From: Oasisia sp. SBJ-2009 | Lineage: Eukaryota; Annelida; Polychaeta; Sabellida; Siboglinidae | Direction: 5' to 3' | DNA: 64,000 bases | Assembly (NCBI GenBank): GCA_964017155.1 | Contig: OZ024856.1 | Span: forward strand, 11,994,125-12,058,124 | Shown: positions 1 through 13,640 of the stretch, one piece after another | Layout of the letters: every line of letters starts with the position of its first letter | Numbering within the stretch: the first letter of the stretch is position 1 | Program-made: the position numbers and the translations under genes | Notes under the pieces: model-generated | What the model saw: the letters and a program-made list of their open reading frames with translations, nothing else | Database searches by the model: none | What the model was told of the DNA's origin: nothing

Positions 1-419
1 ACCATGTAGATGGGAATTTTTGGATTCAATAAGCTACCAGTGGCCCTGCCTTCCCACCTGTCACCTGGCATCTGTGGTAGATTTATATTCCACAGAAATC
101 TGATACTTGTTGGAGCTTGATGGGCATTTGTGAATGGTGCTGCCATCTGATGTAAGACTTTTTTTCAGAATTTTACTATGAGACATCTTTGGACTTGGTA
201 CAGTAAATATACTACTGTGTTAGCAGTAAATACACACTTGTTGCTCATATATTCACAGAACCTTTGTCTGAGGAGGTTTTGTCTGAGGGGGTTTGTCCTG
301 AGGGGGTTTTGTCTGCACACCATATTCACGTAGTTTTGCAGAATGCAGATATTTCAAAATCCATAACTAGATTGACACAAAATTGTCGGGTTTTACTTTC
401 AGGTGGAGTTTTCTGAAAA
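1..419. other. AT-rich flank with a short 17-bp tandem repeat
   Basis: No gene seen. At 264-316 a G-rich unit beginning TTTGTCTGAGG is repeated about three times with small changes. Confidence 0.6.
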
Positions 420-975
420 GGGAGGGAGGGAGGGAGGGAGGGAGGGAGGGAGGGAGGGGGAGGGGAGGGGAGGGGAAGGGGGAAGGGAATGGAGAGAAAG
501 AAAGAGAAAGGAAGATAAGTGGGAAGGGAGGGCAGGGCAGGGCAGGGCAGGGCAGGGCAGGGCAGGGCAGGGCAGGGCAGGGCATGGCAGGGCAGGGCAG
601 GGCAGGGCAGGGCAGGAATGGAATGGAAGGGAAGGGAAGGGAAGGGAAGGGAAGGGAAGGGAAGGGAAGGGAAGGGAAGGGAAGGGAAGGGAAGGGAAGG
701 GAAGGGAAGGGAAGGGAAGGGAAGGGAAGGGAAGGGATGGGGGAAGGGATGGGGGAAGGGATGGGGGAAGTGGGCGGGAAGGAGTGGAAGAGAAGTGAGG
801 AGATGAAAGGTGAGGGGAAAGAGGGAAAGGAAGGGAAGGGAAGGGAGGAATGGAAGGGACGGGAAGGGAAGGGAAGGGAAGGGAAGGGAAGGGAAGGGAA
901 GGGAAGGGAAGGGAAGGGAAGGGAAGGGAAGGGAAGGGAAGGGATGGGAATGGGAATGGGAATGGGAATGGAGGA
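420..975 (+). repeat. purine-rich satellite: GGGA, GGGCA and GGGAA arrays
   Basis: A 550-bp strand-asymmetric block. (GGGA)n at about 420-460, (GGGCA)n at about 528-614, then two (GGGAA)n arrays at about 625-737 and 830-945, joined by variants such as GGGATGG and ending in GGGAAT units. Open frames here are products of the repeat, not genes. Confidence 0.97.
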
Positions 976-3600
976 GGTGGAAGGAGTGAATGAGTGGCTT
1001 GAATTGACCTGTTTCCGTTTTCTGAACTACAGGATGCTGACTTTTTATAGCTATGACAGTTGAGACAGCGGATACGGATACAATCATCGTATCCTAAGCA
1101 AACTCAAACTGTCTGCCATCCCAATGTGCCAGCCAGTTTTTGTGTGAATGCGTTCAGTGGCATTCAGTGATAAATGAAACACTGTTGCACAGCAATAACT
1201 TCCATTATGTTTATAATTGCTTCATTCTTATCAAAACCTGAGCAGCACTTAACAAAATTGTTCTCTGTTTGCTGTGAAATCCCCCTGGCCTATTGCTACC
1301 CAGGCCGAGTAGATGGCAGAGCAATTGACTCATTCACCGAATAACCACAACTTCAGGTGATGGTTCCGGTTAGATTCCATTTCAGCAGACAATTACTAAC
1401 ACGATTTCTTCATTTCTCTTCTAAATTATTAATTTCATAACTTATCATATCGCCATGCAAAAGGACAAAAGCTTAAATGGGTACCATATCATCATAAATA
1501 AATGATAGGTTGACTTTTGATCTTGGCTAACACAAAGCATCACAGCTTGTGTGGAACGATAATGACAACAAATTAAATATGAATAGTACCTATCAGTTAA
1601 GTTATTTTATTGAGTGGCTTGATGTCAATAAGTGCCTTTAATTGTTTTGTCCATAATACCTTCAATATGTTTATGTGTGAATAATTTGTACAAAATAAAA
1701 TAATATGTAGTTATAGCCAATAAATCTTGCAATCATAAAACATCAGTTTGTCTAATTTGTCTAAATAAAATCGTAATTAATAATTAAAATAACAAATTAT
1801 GTATCAGTATGTTTTTGGCTACACAGCCGCAGGTTTGTAATGTTGTAACATTGGTCATTCAAATTGTTTTAATAAATAATAAGTAAAATACTATATACAT
1901 CACATTTTATTATAAACGTATATATTTTAGTTATAAAACAATAGAAAAATCACAATTGTGTAACTGATATGCACTTGGCATACAGCTGTACTTTTTTCAC
2001 ATCTGGTAAGGTACTTTGAGGTAGGAAATGTGATCCTCTTTCTGGTTTAAAATGTCCCGAGTTTTATTTCTTCTGTAGCTATTTTTACCGTCTATCTGTT
2101 TGTAGCACAAAACACAGGCCATTCTCTTCTATGAACACTCTCCCACATTTATACAACAGATCGAATGTTTTTAGAGTCATATTTTAAATATGACATACAA
2201 ATTTAGTGACACTGTCTCATGGCATTTGCAATGGAAGAATATTTACAATCTAGTCCTGTCATACCAGAGGCACTGAGAGGAAGTTGGGGCTTATCGATTT
2301 AACATGGAAGAACCATTTTGCAAGTGATAAGTGACTTTACATGGATGGAACCAGTAGACCTAACTAAATCTTACAAATGTCATAAGAAAAAGTTTGTTAA
2401 CAATGTCTGTAACTACCGTTTTATGAAATGGGTTAGTACACTATAGAAAATACTAAGATCTTATTAGCAATATTATCCATGTGATGTAATTATATAGTGT
2501 AATTATGTAAAACAAATTGGTTCAACCCATGTGAAGGTGACATCAATTTACAAAATGGTGTGAACGGGAATGAATCATCTCTATGATTCACTAGCTCTGA
2601 CTATGTAATAAGTAGTCGAGATAGTCTGCCAGGGAGTTAAGTGTAAAGCGTTTTTAGTAATTATATGGACTGGATACTGTGCTGTATAAGAACTTACCTT
2701 TTCTGCTGTATCTTGCATATATGCTACACTAGATAGTAGATAGGAAGTTTTTGGGAATCAGTTGTACATTGTTTCATGTGCTGTCTTTCTTGGTCTTGAG
2801 TGTAAACAGTGGAACCAGTAACATGTATCCAAGGTCAAAGACATACAGTGATAAATAAGGTGATTTATTTCTACAGTTCAACAAACATTAACGAAGACAA
2901 TCTTACATGACTTTCAATGACTTTAAAATGTATTTATTAAAATGTTTATTTTATTAAGTAATTGATTTAAATTGTCTTATAATGTTGTTTATATTGTGAG
3001 CACTTAAAGAGCATTTCAATGAAATCCCTGCAACTGAACATGCAGTCAATATGTACCTTCAGATTTTTGACTCTTGGTGCTGGACACGAGGGATAACATT
3101 TCGCCCGGTCATTGCACTTAGTGTGTACATATCCAGGCTTGTGAGGATGTGGTTAGGCAAAGAGCACTGTTCGGCCTGCGTGGTGTTTCATCTGAGGCAG
3201 TGGCGTCTGTCTGCCTGTCCTGGATGTGGTTCTAATGTAGCATCAAGTAGTATTCATTTTGCCTGCTTGAGTAAGCTCCATCTAACAACATCAAGCTTGT
3301 ATTAATCTACTTCTTAATCCCAACTGGATGCTTGACATAACACTACGGCAGTCTCAACAAGAAGCTTTAATTCATCATCGCAGCATTAGCGGTGCTCTGG
3401 GGAGCCCCGCATGGCTATAACATCTTTGCAATGTCTTAACATGTTTAATTTCATTTCACTGTGTTATTGCAGTCAGCTCGTGCCAATTGCCAGGGGGCAG
3501 CAGGTCAAGATGGCTAGAACGTGGAGATGACAGTGGCTTCCTGGGAGGAGGCATTCCCTTGTCTGTATGCTACTGGTGGGGATAACATGCGTACAGTAGT
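976..3600. other. AT-rich intergenic DNA
   Basis: No gene or RNA recognised. CpG is scarce. Contains one copy of a dispersed repeat at 2627-2705. Confidence 0.5.
2627..2705 (+). repeat. dispersed repeat, copy 1
   Basis: Begins TGCCAGGGAG and shares roughly three quarters of its bases with 32751-32822, about 30 kb away in the same orientation. Family unknown. Confidence 0.5.
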
Positions 3601-3930
3601 TGGGAATACTTGTACCAGTACTGCACATACACACGCTACACATATTGTACATAAACTACATACACACTGTACATAAACTACACACTCAGCTATGCACTGT
3701 GTATACACTTTGCATGTACACACATTGTATGTATACATATTGAATGTATACACGTTGTAATTGTATGTACACACATTGTACACTCTATACACACTGGTCA
3801 CACACTAGAAACCGTACATATTGTACACATAAACTGTTACTGTACTCATACATTGTACATAGACTCTACATACTGCTCACATACATACACACTGTACTCA
3901 CACACTGGTATACACTATACACCCACACAC

Positions 3931-3967
<37 letters not shown>

Positions 3968-3989
3968 ACACCACACACCACATACACCA

Positions 3990-4033
<44 letters not shown>

Positions 4034-4084
4034 CACAAGCACGCACACACCACACAAACACACACTCACACACACACACTCACA

Positions 4085-4148
<64 letters not shown>
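3600..4148 (+). repeat. compound (CA)n / (GCAC)n block with degenerate ACATTGTACA units
   Basis: 3620-3920 carries loosely repeated units built on ACACATTGTACATA. Then (CA)n at about 3930-3960, (GCAC)n at about 3990-4032, and (CA)n at 4088-4147. No gene. Confidence 0.95.
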
Positions 4149-4149
<1 letters not shown>

Positions 4150-4175
4150 TTCAGTACAGACATGACTAGACAATA

Positions 4176-4425
4176 CAGTCAAACCTCTCTCTGTGATCAT
4201 CTCACAATTAAAGTCATCCTAGTACCGCTCCATATTATTTCAGTATGTACAGCAGTGTAGCAAACAAGTGCCACTAGTTTGGTCACCTTATTCTTTGGGT
4301 TACTGATACCCAATCCTAATTGTGACCATAGCAATGATTTCCACTGTACACATAAAATAGTCCCACATCCACTTTTGAGCCAGTGAAATGTATCTGTGTA
4401 CAGTGCAGCTGAGGTTGGTTGCCAG
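4176..4425. mobile_element. candidate pogo/Tigger-type MITE, decayed
   Basis: 250 bp between TA dinucleotides (4174-4175 and 4426-4427). The left end is CAGTCAAACCTCTC, the kind of terminus seen in pogo-like Tc1/mariner elements; the right end, read on the minus strand, is CTGGCAACCAACCTC. The ends match imperfectly. No transposase. Moderate to low certainty. Confidence 0.4.
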
Positions 4426-6004
4426 TACATTTCTTATAAAAACAACCTTGTGCCTGTAGTTTACGTCTCATTGAAACACTGCATGCTCCCTTACAGGGTG
4501 TGTCTCTCAGTTTCCGCTAGGTGCTTTTTGGGCTATTTTCTTTCTGCTGTGACAACTAGGGTGTATACTGTAATCATCTTTTTTTATTTTTGCTCATTGG
4601 AAAGTGGAATGTTGTTTGGGAAAAAAAGACAACCATCAATTACACACTGTTTTATGTAGGAAAATTACATATGTGATAGTATAATCATTGTTAATTATTT
4701 TACTTAAACTTACAAAACTAGGTGAATTTGTGCATTTATCCAGTCAAGATCGCATCAAAGTTCAGTTCCTATGATTATCTACAATTACAGTATTCCACAG
4801 ATACATATAGACTGACAAAACCCCATTCACAATTATGTAAAAAGGGTAGGTTATAATTACAGTACTTACTATTAAATAAAAAATACACTTTAACAGTTCC
4901 ACCCACACTGAATTAAGCAAAACCTTTTTCATGTAAACATTTTGTGGACAAATGTAGTACTATTTTATTAGACAAGGTTTCCATTACATTGTGCCACATA
5001 CACACATTAACTATGCTGTGACGCAGCCCGTGTAATCCAAACTAACACATTTATTTGAATCACACAGGAAATCAATCAGTCACTAGGTCTGATCCTCACG
5101 TGTAAACCAATTTGCCCGTACGAAAAGCCTTAAAACACTACCTATCTCATCAGGAAAATAATCACCCATCACCGAACTCGTATCGACGAATGCTAGCAGT
5201 TGTTTGTCATAGCCGCCAAGTAAGTCCACGTATAATAGTAAGTGCTTTCAAAGTAAAATATGTGTGCATCAAAAACATTCTTAATAGACATACAACTCCC
5301 TGAGTCCCCGGGCACAACTCTAAATGTAGGCAAGTGAATTTCAGGTGATTAATCCAGGTTCTCGGGGGCATTGAATGGCCACATCTCGAACTTCTCCTCT
5401 CAGTCTGATTGCTTTGGCCTCCTCCTGTGTAAATAAAGAATTAAATTAGACGAAACGGTGGCAGGTATCATTAGATATATACAAGTTCTGCTGGCTCCTG
5501 TGGGACGAGTCGAAACGGTGTCCTTTTAGCCGGGGCAGGGGTTCGCCACCTCGGCTTGTCTCAAGGAACCGCAGACATTTACACCATGTGACTGACCCAA
5601 CGGAGGGATGTCAGCCGAGCCGAAAAATTGCATTTAGATTTGCCACTGAAAGATAGTTTGATTGCCTTATGCCCGGCGATCCCAAGCGGCTGTGTGCAAT
5701 GGATGGATCTGTGTTATTGTGTACAGTGAAAGCAGCTTTCTCGGCTGGTTTAATTTCACGTGAATCTGGTTGTTTAATGTCCAGGTTGTTAATTTTTTTA
5801 ATAATATGTGTGGTTGGTTGAATAAAACATTTGTCAAATTTGAGAAATTAATTCAGTCTGGTTGTTGCATATGGTGAATTTCCGTTTGAAACCGAAATTT
5901 TGGGCTGATATTTAGGGTTCAACCCATAAAATGTGCAGATTTAACTTTTGTTAGATAGAGGGTGAGTGAGAAAGAGAGACGGAGAGAGAGAGGAGAAGAA
6001 CAGG
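4426..6004. other. intergenic DNA with a CpG-rich patch at 5390-5740
   Basis: No gene recognised. The patch has higher complexity and far more CpG than its surroundings and is a candidate regulatory element by inference. Confidence 0.4.
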
Positions 6005-6094
6005 GAGGGAGAGGGAGAGGGAGAGGGAGAGGGAGAGGGAGAGGGAGAGGGAGAGGGAGAGGGAGAGGGAGAGGGAGAGGGAGAGGGAGAGGGA
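6005..6094 (+). repeat. (GAGGGA)n microsatellite
   Basis: About 15 six-base units, preceded by GA-rich sequence from about 5960. Purine-only on the plus strand. Confidence 0.97.
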
Positions 6095-8995
6095 ACGGGG
6101 AATTTGACAGTTTCAACACAGAAACACATCATGTGTTCATGTGATGACTACAGTTATGAGAATCACTTGAATTGATTGCGAGTCCAGAATCAAATAAATT
6201 AATAGTCTGTCTGATGACTTTACCAAAACTACTTACATAAAGTTGTACAAATGAGCCAGCATGTTGTCATGCACATATTCATTGATTTTATTTTATGTTA
6301 ATTTTAAATAAATAAATTTTAAATAAGACAAGCAACAAATTGAACTGCGGTGACGTCTTTGACATTGCTGTGTCACATTTCTCTCACAGGCTGTGTCCAG
6401 AAACTATCCAACCTCTCGCTACATGTGCAGTTGGATGTCAAATATATGGAATACATTGCCTGCTGTTTAACATTTGCGCCAGTGTATATTAACCTATCAC
6501 TTAGTCTACACGATACAATGCCTAGATTTCAAGAACATCCCCCAACATTTGTATCACAAATGTGTGCGGATGTAATCTTTTGACAAGGCACACAAATTAC
6601 TCTTGGTACAGAGTATCGCGCAGATTGGTTCGAGAATGATTTATGCATCTGGATACAAGACATTATTGTTTTGACAGATTAAGATATGCCGCATGAAAAA
6701 TATCGCGGCTCGGTTAAATAGAAACAGATTGAATCCGAATACAATATGTTACGTATCTTCGTTGGCCATCAGCAATGTGCAGGCTCCACTATGCCAGCTC
6801 CCATTCAATTCCAGCGGTCCGCGCGTCTCTAGCAAATGCAATTCTCTTTGGAAAGATTATAGGAAGGACGGAGACAGATACAAAGACAAGTCGGCTTTAC
6901 GGGAGATGAAGCACACACTCAAGGGATGGGCATCCATCACTTATCTTTAAGTACATTTTCCCTGCAACTCAACTGCATCTTCCGTGTGCAACCGTTTTGT
7001 TCCGTTCGTTCGTTTCTCTGCTGATCAATGCGTTTAATGAAAAATGTCAGTTCGATATCTGCGGGGTCCGGGGGGCAGTTGACCATGGAGGGGGTGTGTG
7101 GGCGGGTGGGGGGCATGCTCTCTTCCGTTTGACTGGTTTAAGCTGGAGATAAATACGTTTAATAAATGATGCCAGGTTGTGTTTACTCAAGGAAGCTGTG
7201 TATTATGTACGAGGTGTATGGAAGTATGTATTATTTTGTAATCAGGAATTTATTATGTAAGGCTTTGCACCTTTAATGGCTGACAGTGACATGTCGGTGA
7301 TCTCAAAGTGGTGGGGTGAGACAGGTTAGGGTGGCCAAGTTAACCCCAACAGTGTCCAAGGCTTCTAAGATATAGTAGAGCAACAGGTTATATAAGACAA
7401 ATGACAGAAATAATTGTCAAATAATTGTCAAACGGCCCAATATGTTTCAGATAGCAGCTGTGACCTGGGCAGAAACAGAGAGACACCAAAATGAATCATG
7501 TGCGCCGGGTTTTGATATTCTATTAAGTAAATGCTACTTTGATGTGCTGCGAAAATGCTGGAAATTAACACCCACATAATGGCACCCCGTCTCTGTGTAA
7601 TCAGCGGATATAGTTTATGCGAGACCCGCCGAAAAGCGGCGGCAGACCGGTACGACTAGCCACCTCATTGGATCTTCAATATTGCATATCATGCTGGTAG
7701 CGATAAGGCTGAGGAGATGATTGCGGGAAAACGACTCTTGTCTCATGGATGTCACAATTATAGTCAATTGGAAAAATTGCCGTTTGCTGCTTGTTATGCC
7801 AAAGATCGGGTTATCGCTGTCATTTCAGTGCTGGCGCCCGTTAGACCACGATGCAGCCTGCTCAGGACCCAACCCGTTATCATTGTCTCAATTGCGAGGA
7901 CCGGCACAGCATCCTACTTAATCGCAGCTGACAATGTGGTAATTGACTACGTTTAGTACATTATTTCTCGACCAGATAATGAGAGGAATTACAGCAATTT
8001 TCTTGGGTTCCTCTCTCTTTGTGGATGTTAATTACTAGGTCTTATATAGATGCACGGCATGATCCAGTGTACATGGCTGCTATTAGCGTGGTTAAACAAG
8101 TGCTTGGTATGGTAATTGGCCGACTGCGGGCTAACCACTGGTTGAAGTATTTTAATAAACACTGCCATTGGCAAATCTCAAGAGGGTACATTATTAGCAT
8201 GCATATATCGTTAACATAAAATAAACACAAATTACTGTATCATGAAATGGTCACAAACGCACCATTTACCAGTTTGCCCATTTTACCCGAGAATTGTTTA
8301 TTGCAACAGAGTAATACACAAATAACATTAGATGATGTATAATCCATTTAATAAAATATTGGATTTTATCAAATATCATAATTTTATTAAACCTATGCAT
8401 GTGTTCAGATCAGACTGTAGAATAGGGAAGCAATTAAAATATACTTTGTGTTAATGTGTCAAATCACAAAGACATTTATATTTATGAAATGTTATTCTAA
8501 ATAAGTAAATACATGCATATTATTGAAGTAATTGTAAGATATACATGACACTGTTCATTATCACAATTTTCTAAATCCTATGAATTTCAAACTCACTGTA
8601 GAATAGCCAAAGTAATTTACAAGTCCTTTATATGGATATTTCAAATAACACATACATACGTAAATGTATGATTAAATTCTAATAGCAAATAGATGTGTAC
8701 TACTGAAGCAAATTGCCAGATATGGTGGACACTGGCCAGTATTTACTTTGACCTGTAGGAGGAATTTCAGTAATCAATTATTACGTCCCTTACGTGAAGT
8801 CTGATAGAATGTGGCTGCAATGACATTCATGATGTCCCAAGGAATGTTGCACTCAGTGCCTCTGTCTTTTGGCTGGAATGATACATCAATCAGTGAGGTA
8901 TGGTCAGGAATTAAGTGGACTTCAATACAGTATTTCCTGGATGACGTTTCGTCTGCCAGTTGCGTGGAACTGCTTTGTTCTGTCCTGCGCAATCG
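6095..8995. other. intergenic DNA with CpG-rich patches at 6600-6960 and 7560-7960
   Basis: No gene recognised. Both patches are high-complexity, with AT-rich homeobox-type words next to CpG-containing words (for example TATCGCGGC near 6700 and AAAAGCGGCGGC near 7632). They are candidate conserved non-coding elements. 8220-8760 is AT-rich and featureless. Confidence 0.4.
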
Positions 8996-9075
8996 GTCTT
9001 CTCTCTTCTTGGGAAGCTGACTCAGAGGTCTTCTCTCTTCTTGGGAAGCTGACTCAGAGGTCTTCTCTCTTCTTG
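8996..9075 (+). repeat. 32-bp tandem repeat, about 2.5 copies
   Basis: The unit contains CTCTTCTTGGGAAGCTGAC and TCAGAGGT; copies are almost identical, indicating a recent duplication. Confidence 0.9.
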
Positions 9076-9530
9076 GACCTATCACTGTCACAATATTTAT
9101 GATTCCAGTTGCTCAACCAATTCTACCGATGTTATTCAGTTGAAGCCAATACAAGGAAAACGGAAATGAATATTGTCCCAACCAATTCCTACCTGTCACT
9201 GTACTAACAAAATTCAAAGTTTTTCTGCCCTGAAATATTTCTTCACAGAAAAGTTATTTAGTGATAGGACTTACCTGTACCAGAACATTTGATATGTCCA
9301 AATGGTGTTTAATTGAGCATGATAATGCTAAGGGTTGGAGAGTGGATGCCTCACTATATGTGTGCTGTTGATTCAAGTTCATATGTAACCTAGCATTGAT
9401 AAACCGTCAGTTATTTATATCAGGCAGAGGCTGTCTTGTTCTTTACAGACCTTAATTTATATCCTGTGTGAAACCTTATTTTATTTTGTCTTCTCACACC
9501 TAGTTTCCCTCACTACCCTATAGCTTTATG

Positions 9531-9825
9531 CAGAGACTTGTCCACCCATCATTTGGATGGGTAAAAACCATTGTGGGCGGGTAGAAATATGGGTGGGCAG
9601 GTAAAACAATGAAGGAGCAAAAAACAAAAGGTGTTCCAAAACCATAGATGTTGTCAGTTATGCCTTAGAAGTGAGTGTAAATGGTTTCACATGTGTTTTT
9701 GTAGTCCATTTCAACTCAACAGACACTTTTTAAAGTTTGTAAACTGGCTTAACAGTTAACATCCATGTATCCATGTGTCCACCAAAACATGTTTGACTGG
9801 CAATAGTTTTCTGCGTAAAGCCCTG
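9531..9825. mobile_element. candidate hAT-type MITE, decayed
   Basis: Left end CAGAGACTTGTCC; right end on the minus strand CAGGGCTTTACGC. Just inside the left end are repeated GGGTGGGCAGGTAAAA-like words and a small hairpin (ACCCATC/GATGGGT), as in many hAT non-autonomous elements. The flanking 8-mers do not match, so no target-site duplication supports it. Confidence 0.3.
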
Positions 9826-11390
9826 CACCACACCCACTGCTAAATGAAATAGAGTCAAATTTAACATTTCCACCTCTGTTGTAACAATGAACTGCTGCAT
9901 CTGTTACACATGGTTCTGTCTTCATAGTCAGCCATCATAAAGCAGCAACATTTTCCACATATACTTGAAGCCAAATACCCTTGTTAATTGTAATTTAGGG
10001 GGAAACATCAATACATATGCTAAGACATGAAACAGCTACCGACCACAGTGACATTTTGAGAACATCCCATACTGACGTTTGTTGAAATTTAATTATTAAG
10101 CAGACAAATTACACTGGTGGTCTATCCACTAAAGAGTACTTGTCTAAAAAACATGTTATTGGATTACCTGATATGATGAAGACAGATTCACAACAGTCAC
10201 TCGCAATACCTGAAATAAGGGTGTTGACTGTTACAGTTGTTATTGATTAAAATAAACCTTAAATGTAGTAAATAAAAACACCATATGCCCTTTTGTATAT
10301 TTTATTGTATGATATTTCCATGTCTGCACTGAACTCAACTCTTATGCATTTTGTGGTAGACAATATCTCTATGACCACGTAAATGGTAACTGACATGATT
10401 CTGGAAGTGGGATCAAGTTATTCTGAGAAATCTGCAATATCTTATGAAATGTACAGAATAATTGTTTCAAGGTATACAAATCCATCTTCATATTAATTAT
10501 TGTTACATCCGAGTCTTACCATGTGTCAGTATTGGCCGTTTCGTAGAATATGAAGTCATAATAATTGCCAAGATCTGGAATGACACTGACGAAATGTCAC
10601 AATAGTAGAGGATTGTCAGCAATGCGTGTATGTCAGTTGATTACGTCACATACACATATGTACTGGGAAGTTACTGTTTTGCACCAACAGTACCCACAAT
10701 TCTACTTAAGCATTGGCACTGGCTCTTGGTCACATATTGAATAAATTTATTATAAACACTTTTAGGTATCGTGCTTTTTTCAATAACAGATGTTTGGCTG
10801 GGGTTTTTTCTCCAGATTTTCACAGTTAATCTTATGTCTCACAACAGCATCTTGTGCGTAAACTAAGTTAACACTGGCAGATGAGCTTTCTTTGTAGCTG
10901 CATAGCAAATCTGGAATCAACTTCCCATTACTTTAAGACCATTTGAGATAAATATTTTATTCAACAAGACTTATTTGCTAGAAATCCCATTCCCACCATC
11001 TTTCTTTGGCACTCCCTGTGATGTCTCTTGCCTGCCACATCTCACAGTTGTGCCTAATGGTTCTTGTATGATGTGTCTCTGCACTGAGATCCCTGAGGAA
11101 AGAGGCACTATAGAAGTTTATTACTGTATTATCATTATTAATGACACCAGATTACGGCAAAGTGTGAAGCGATGGCTGATGAGTCATGTTTAGCAAATGA
11201 CACGTTTCTAGCCTACTTATTTAATATCCTAAGCTAATTATAGTTGCATTGTCACAGAGTGTTTATTCTGTATATCCGTGTAATCTGCAAGGTGTACCAC
11301 TCATTCTGTCATATTACCATATATAGGATTAAGTTTGTTTAATATGTCTAGTACTTAAAATATTCACCATTAATTATTAAAATATTTAAC

Positions 11391-11393
<3 letters not shown>
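9826..11393. other. AT-rich intergenic DNA with a possible SINE/LINE tail
   Basis: No gene. At 11083-11145 a stretch with TGAGATCCCTGAGG, GGCACTATAGAAG and then ATT-rich sequence resembles the common retroposon 3' tail ending in a CGCTATATAAAT-like box and (ATT)n. Decayed and uncertain. Confidence 0.35.
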
Positions 11394-11456
<63 letters not shown>

Positions 11457-11500
11457 ATGTGTATATATATATATACATATATATATATGTATATATATAT
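11394..11500. repeat. (TA)n microsatellite with TG interruptions
   Basis: Uninterrupted (TA)n at 11394-11448, then short GT and TA runs to about 11500. Confidence 0.97.
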
Positions 11501-13230
11501 TATTAATTGTAAAGAAATATGTAACATAAAATTTAATCTAGGTATAGTATATTTCCCAGTTAGTGTATACCAGCTAAGTCTTAGTTGACAAATGCTGCAA
11601 TAGAAGAAACAATTCAAGTGGGAGAATATAATTTAAACATTATGTAAGTCATATTGTCAAATAAAGTATAATTATAAATCACAACTGCAAATCTCCTGTT
11701 CAGTAGAAATCAATGGCTAACCAGCCAGCCAACAGACATCTTATATCTGCATTGCTACAGTTTCCCCATAACAAGAACACAGAAGCGATGTCCGTGCAAT
11801 CAGGAACGACAGTCTCCTGCTTGTTGAATATGGCTGTCAAATATATCAATTAGCCGGGTCTTTAATCTGTCCCCTGTTGGCCACAATTTTCCATCTTCCT
11901 GCCCGGCACTCGCCAATAGAAAGGTATCAAATAAGACCAGACGGTTCCATGCACATTTACTGCTTCGGCTGTCTTCTTTGATCTTAATACTGCGCTGATG
12001 TATTTATGGGTTTTCCTCAGAGGCCAAGAACAAGGCAAGCAGTTAATCTGCTGTATTTGAACCAAGCAGATAATACAATACAATGGTCACGTAAAACGCC
12101 GGGCTCACTCTAACTTAATTTTTGTTGAGCCATTTGGCTGGATGAGTGCCTTTTAGCCAACTTAATTTACCATGACCGAGCTGGCGAAAGGCCTTCTGTT
12201 TTGTTTAGGTAAAACAGCATTTTAGTCACTGGCTAATGTGTAACATGAGCAGTGAAATGAATGCAAGAAATAGTACCTGTTTACAAGGTTTTTTGTGTAA
12301 CATTGGTTCACCATACACTGACTCTGTTCTTACATGGGTACTCTTTGATGACTAGAAAGAAAAACAAACTCCAGACGTAAACTGTAAACTGTGTTGGCAT
12401 AGGAATTAAATAGTTTTATTTTAAAGTGATTTGTTATCTCAAATTATTTGGCTGGAGTGTGTACGTAATTCTTATTACATGTATATCAACAAACGAATGT
12501 CCACTCATTCATGATTGTGTGGATAATGTTGGGGGGCCTGGGCAAAAATGTCAAAAGTACCAAGATGTAACCTAGTTGTGTAAAGTGAAGAGACAAAGAT
12601 TGCATGATGTCATAATTATAATACTTGAATTACCAACCAGAAAACTTGCTTGGCACTGATAAAAACAACTTTGCAACCAGTGTTGCTAGATTACACTTTT
12701 GTTGTAAACAAAATTATAATCTTATAGTTTTATGGGTAGTTTAAGTATTTTATCATATCACTTGCATTGGCTGATATATCATTACTAAAGATTGCAAGTT
12801 CATGCAACTTGGTTGAGACTAGTTAAGAGTGTTTTAGGTACCAAGGTCTACTTCTTTTGTTATGGTGATATTTTTCATGACTGGGGTTACTGATTCACAT
12901 TTATTGATTCTCCCATAAATTGTTGTCCAAATTATTGTGTTTTTTGTGTTATGCAGTGATTTCACTAAATACATTAATAACCTAAATTTCTACTGTTATT
13001 GCATTAGTCATAACTGTGGAGTTCTCTTTATATCTGGTCATTAAAATGTTTAGTGGCTTTTGCCTAGGTTGTAGATAGGGATGAAAGTTGCAGGTAACTT
13101 TACGATTGTGTGTTTAGATCATATAAATGTTGCCCTTTGGCTTATTCATAAACCTTCAGCATTCATAGGCAGGTTTATATTTTGTTTACTTTGTGTGGTG
13201 TGAAATGCTAAGTCTGTATTCATTTGTACA
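11501..13230. other. AT-rich, CpG-poor intergenic DNA
   Basis: Nothing recognised on either strand. 11740-12200 has somewhat higher complexity. Confidence 0.4.
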
Positions 13231-13640
13231 ACGTAACGGGACATCAAAGAATCGCCTGGCATTCCATTTGCTGACAGCTAAACTGCGCCTCGCGCACACG
13301 ACTGGCTCCTCTCATTGATGCAACGCCAGTGACAAATTGAGCAACGAATCCCATTGATTTTGGACGACACTTATTTCCCAGTATGCTGGTAGCAGTCATT
13401 TGTCTCGCTGCAAGCGCAGGTGTCGCCAAAGCTCACGACGCCGCGGTTGCACCTGTAATCTAGGCGACAGTGCGCCGAGCAAGCGAGCGATGCGTCCGAT
13501 GTTATCTGCGTGTCAGTTAATACACGTGCCAGCCGTGTAGCCTTAACAACTGACTTTATTGAGAGGGCTTGTTATCGCGTCCAGCTTGGCACGCGTCACC
13601 CGTCAGCTCTGTGACAGTCACACATGTTACCCCCCCTCGT
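13231..13640. promoter_or_regulatory. CpG-rich patch, candidate regulatory element
   Basis: Dense CpG (for example ACGACGCCGCGG near 13435 and GTGCGCCGAGCAAGCGAGCG near 13470) in a CpG-poor background. No supported coding frame. Function is inference. Confidence 0.35.

Noticed and set aside
326..1087. Open frames up to 253 codons, Pro/Ser/Leu- or Gly/Arg/Glu-rich
   Set aside because: Translation of GGGAA/GGGCA repeats only.
3930..4147. Alternating CA blocks considered as a CRISPR-like array
   Set aside because: No conserved repeats with unique spacers; simple microsatellite in animal DNA.
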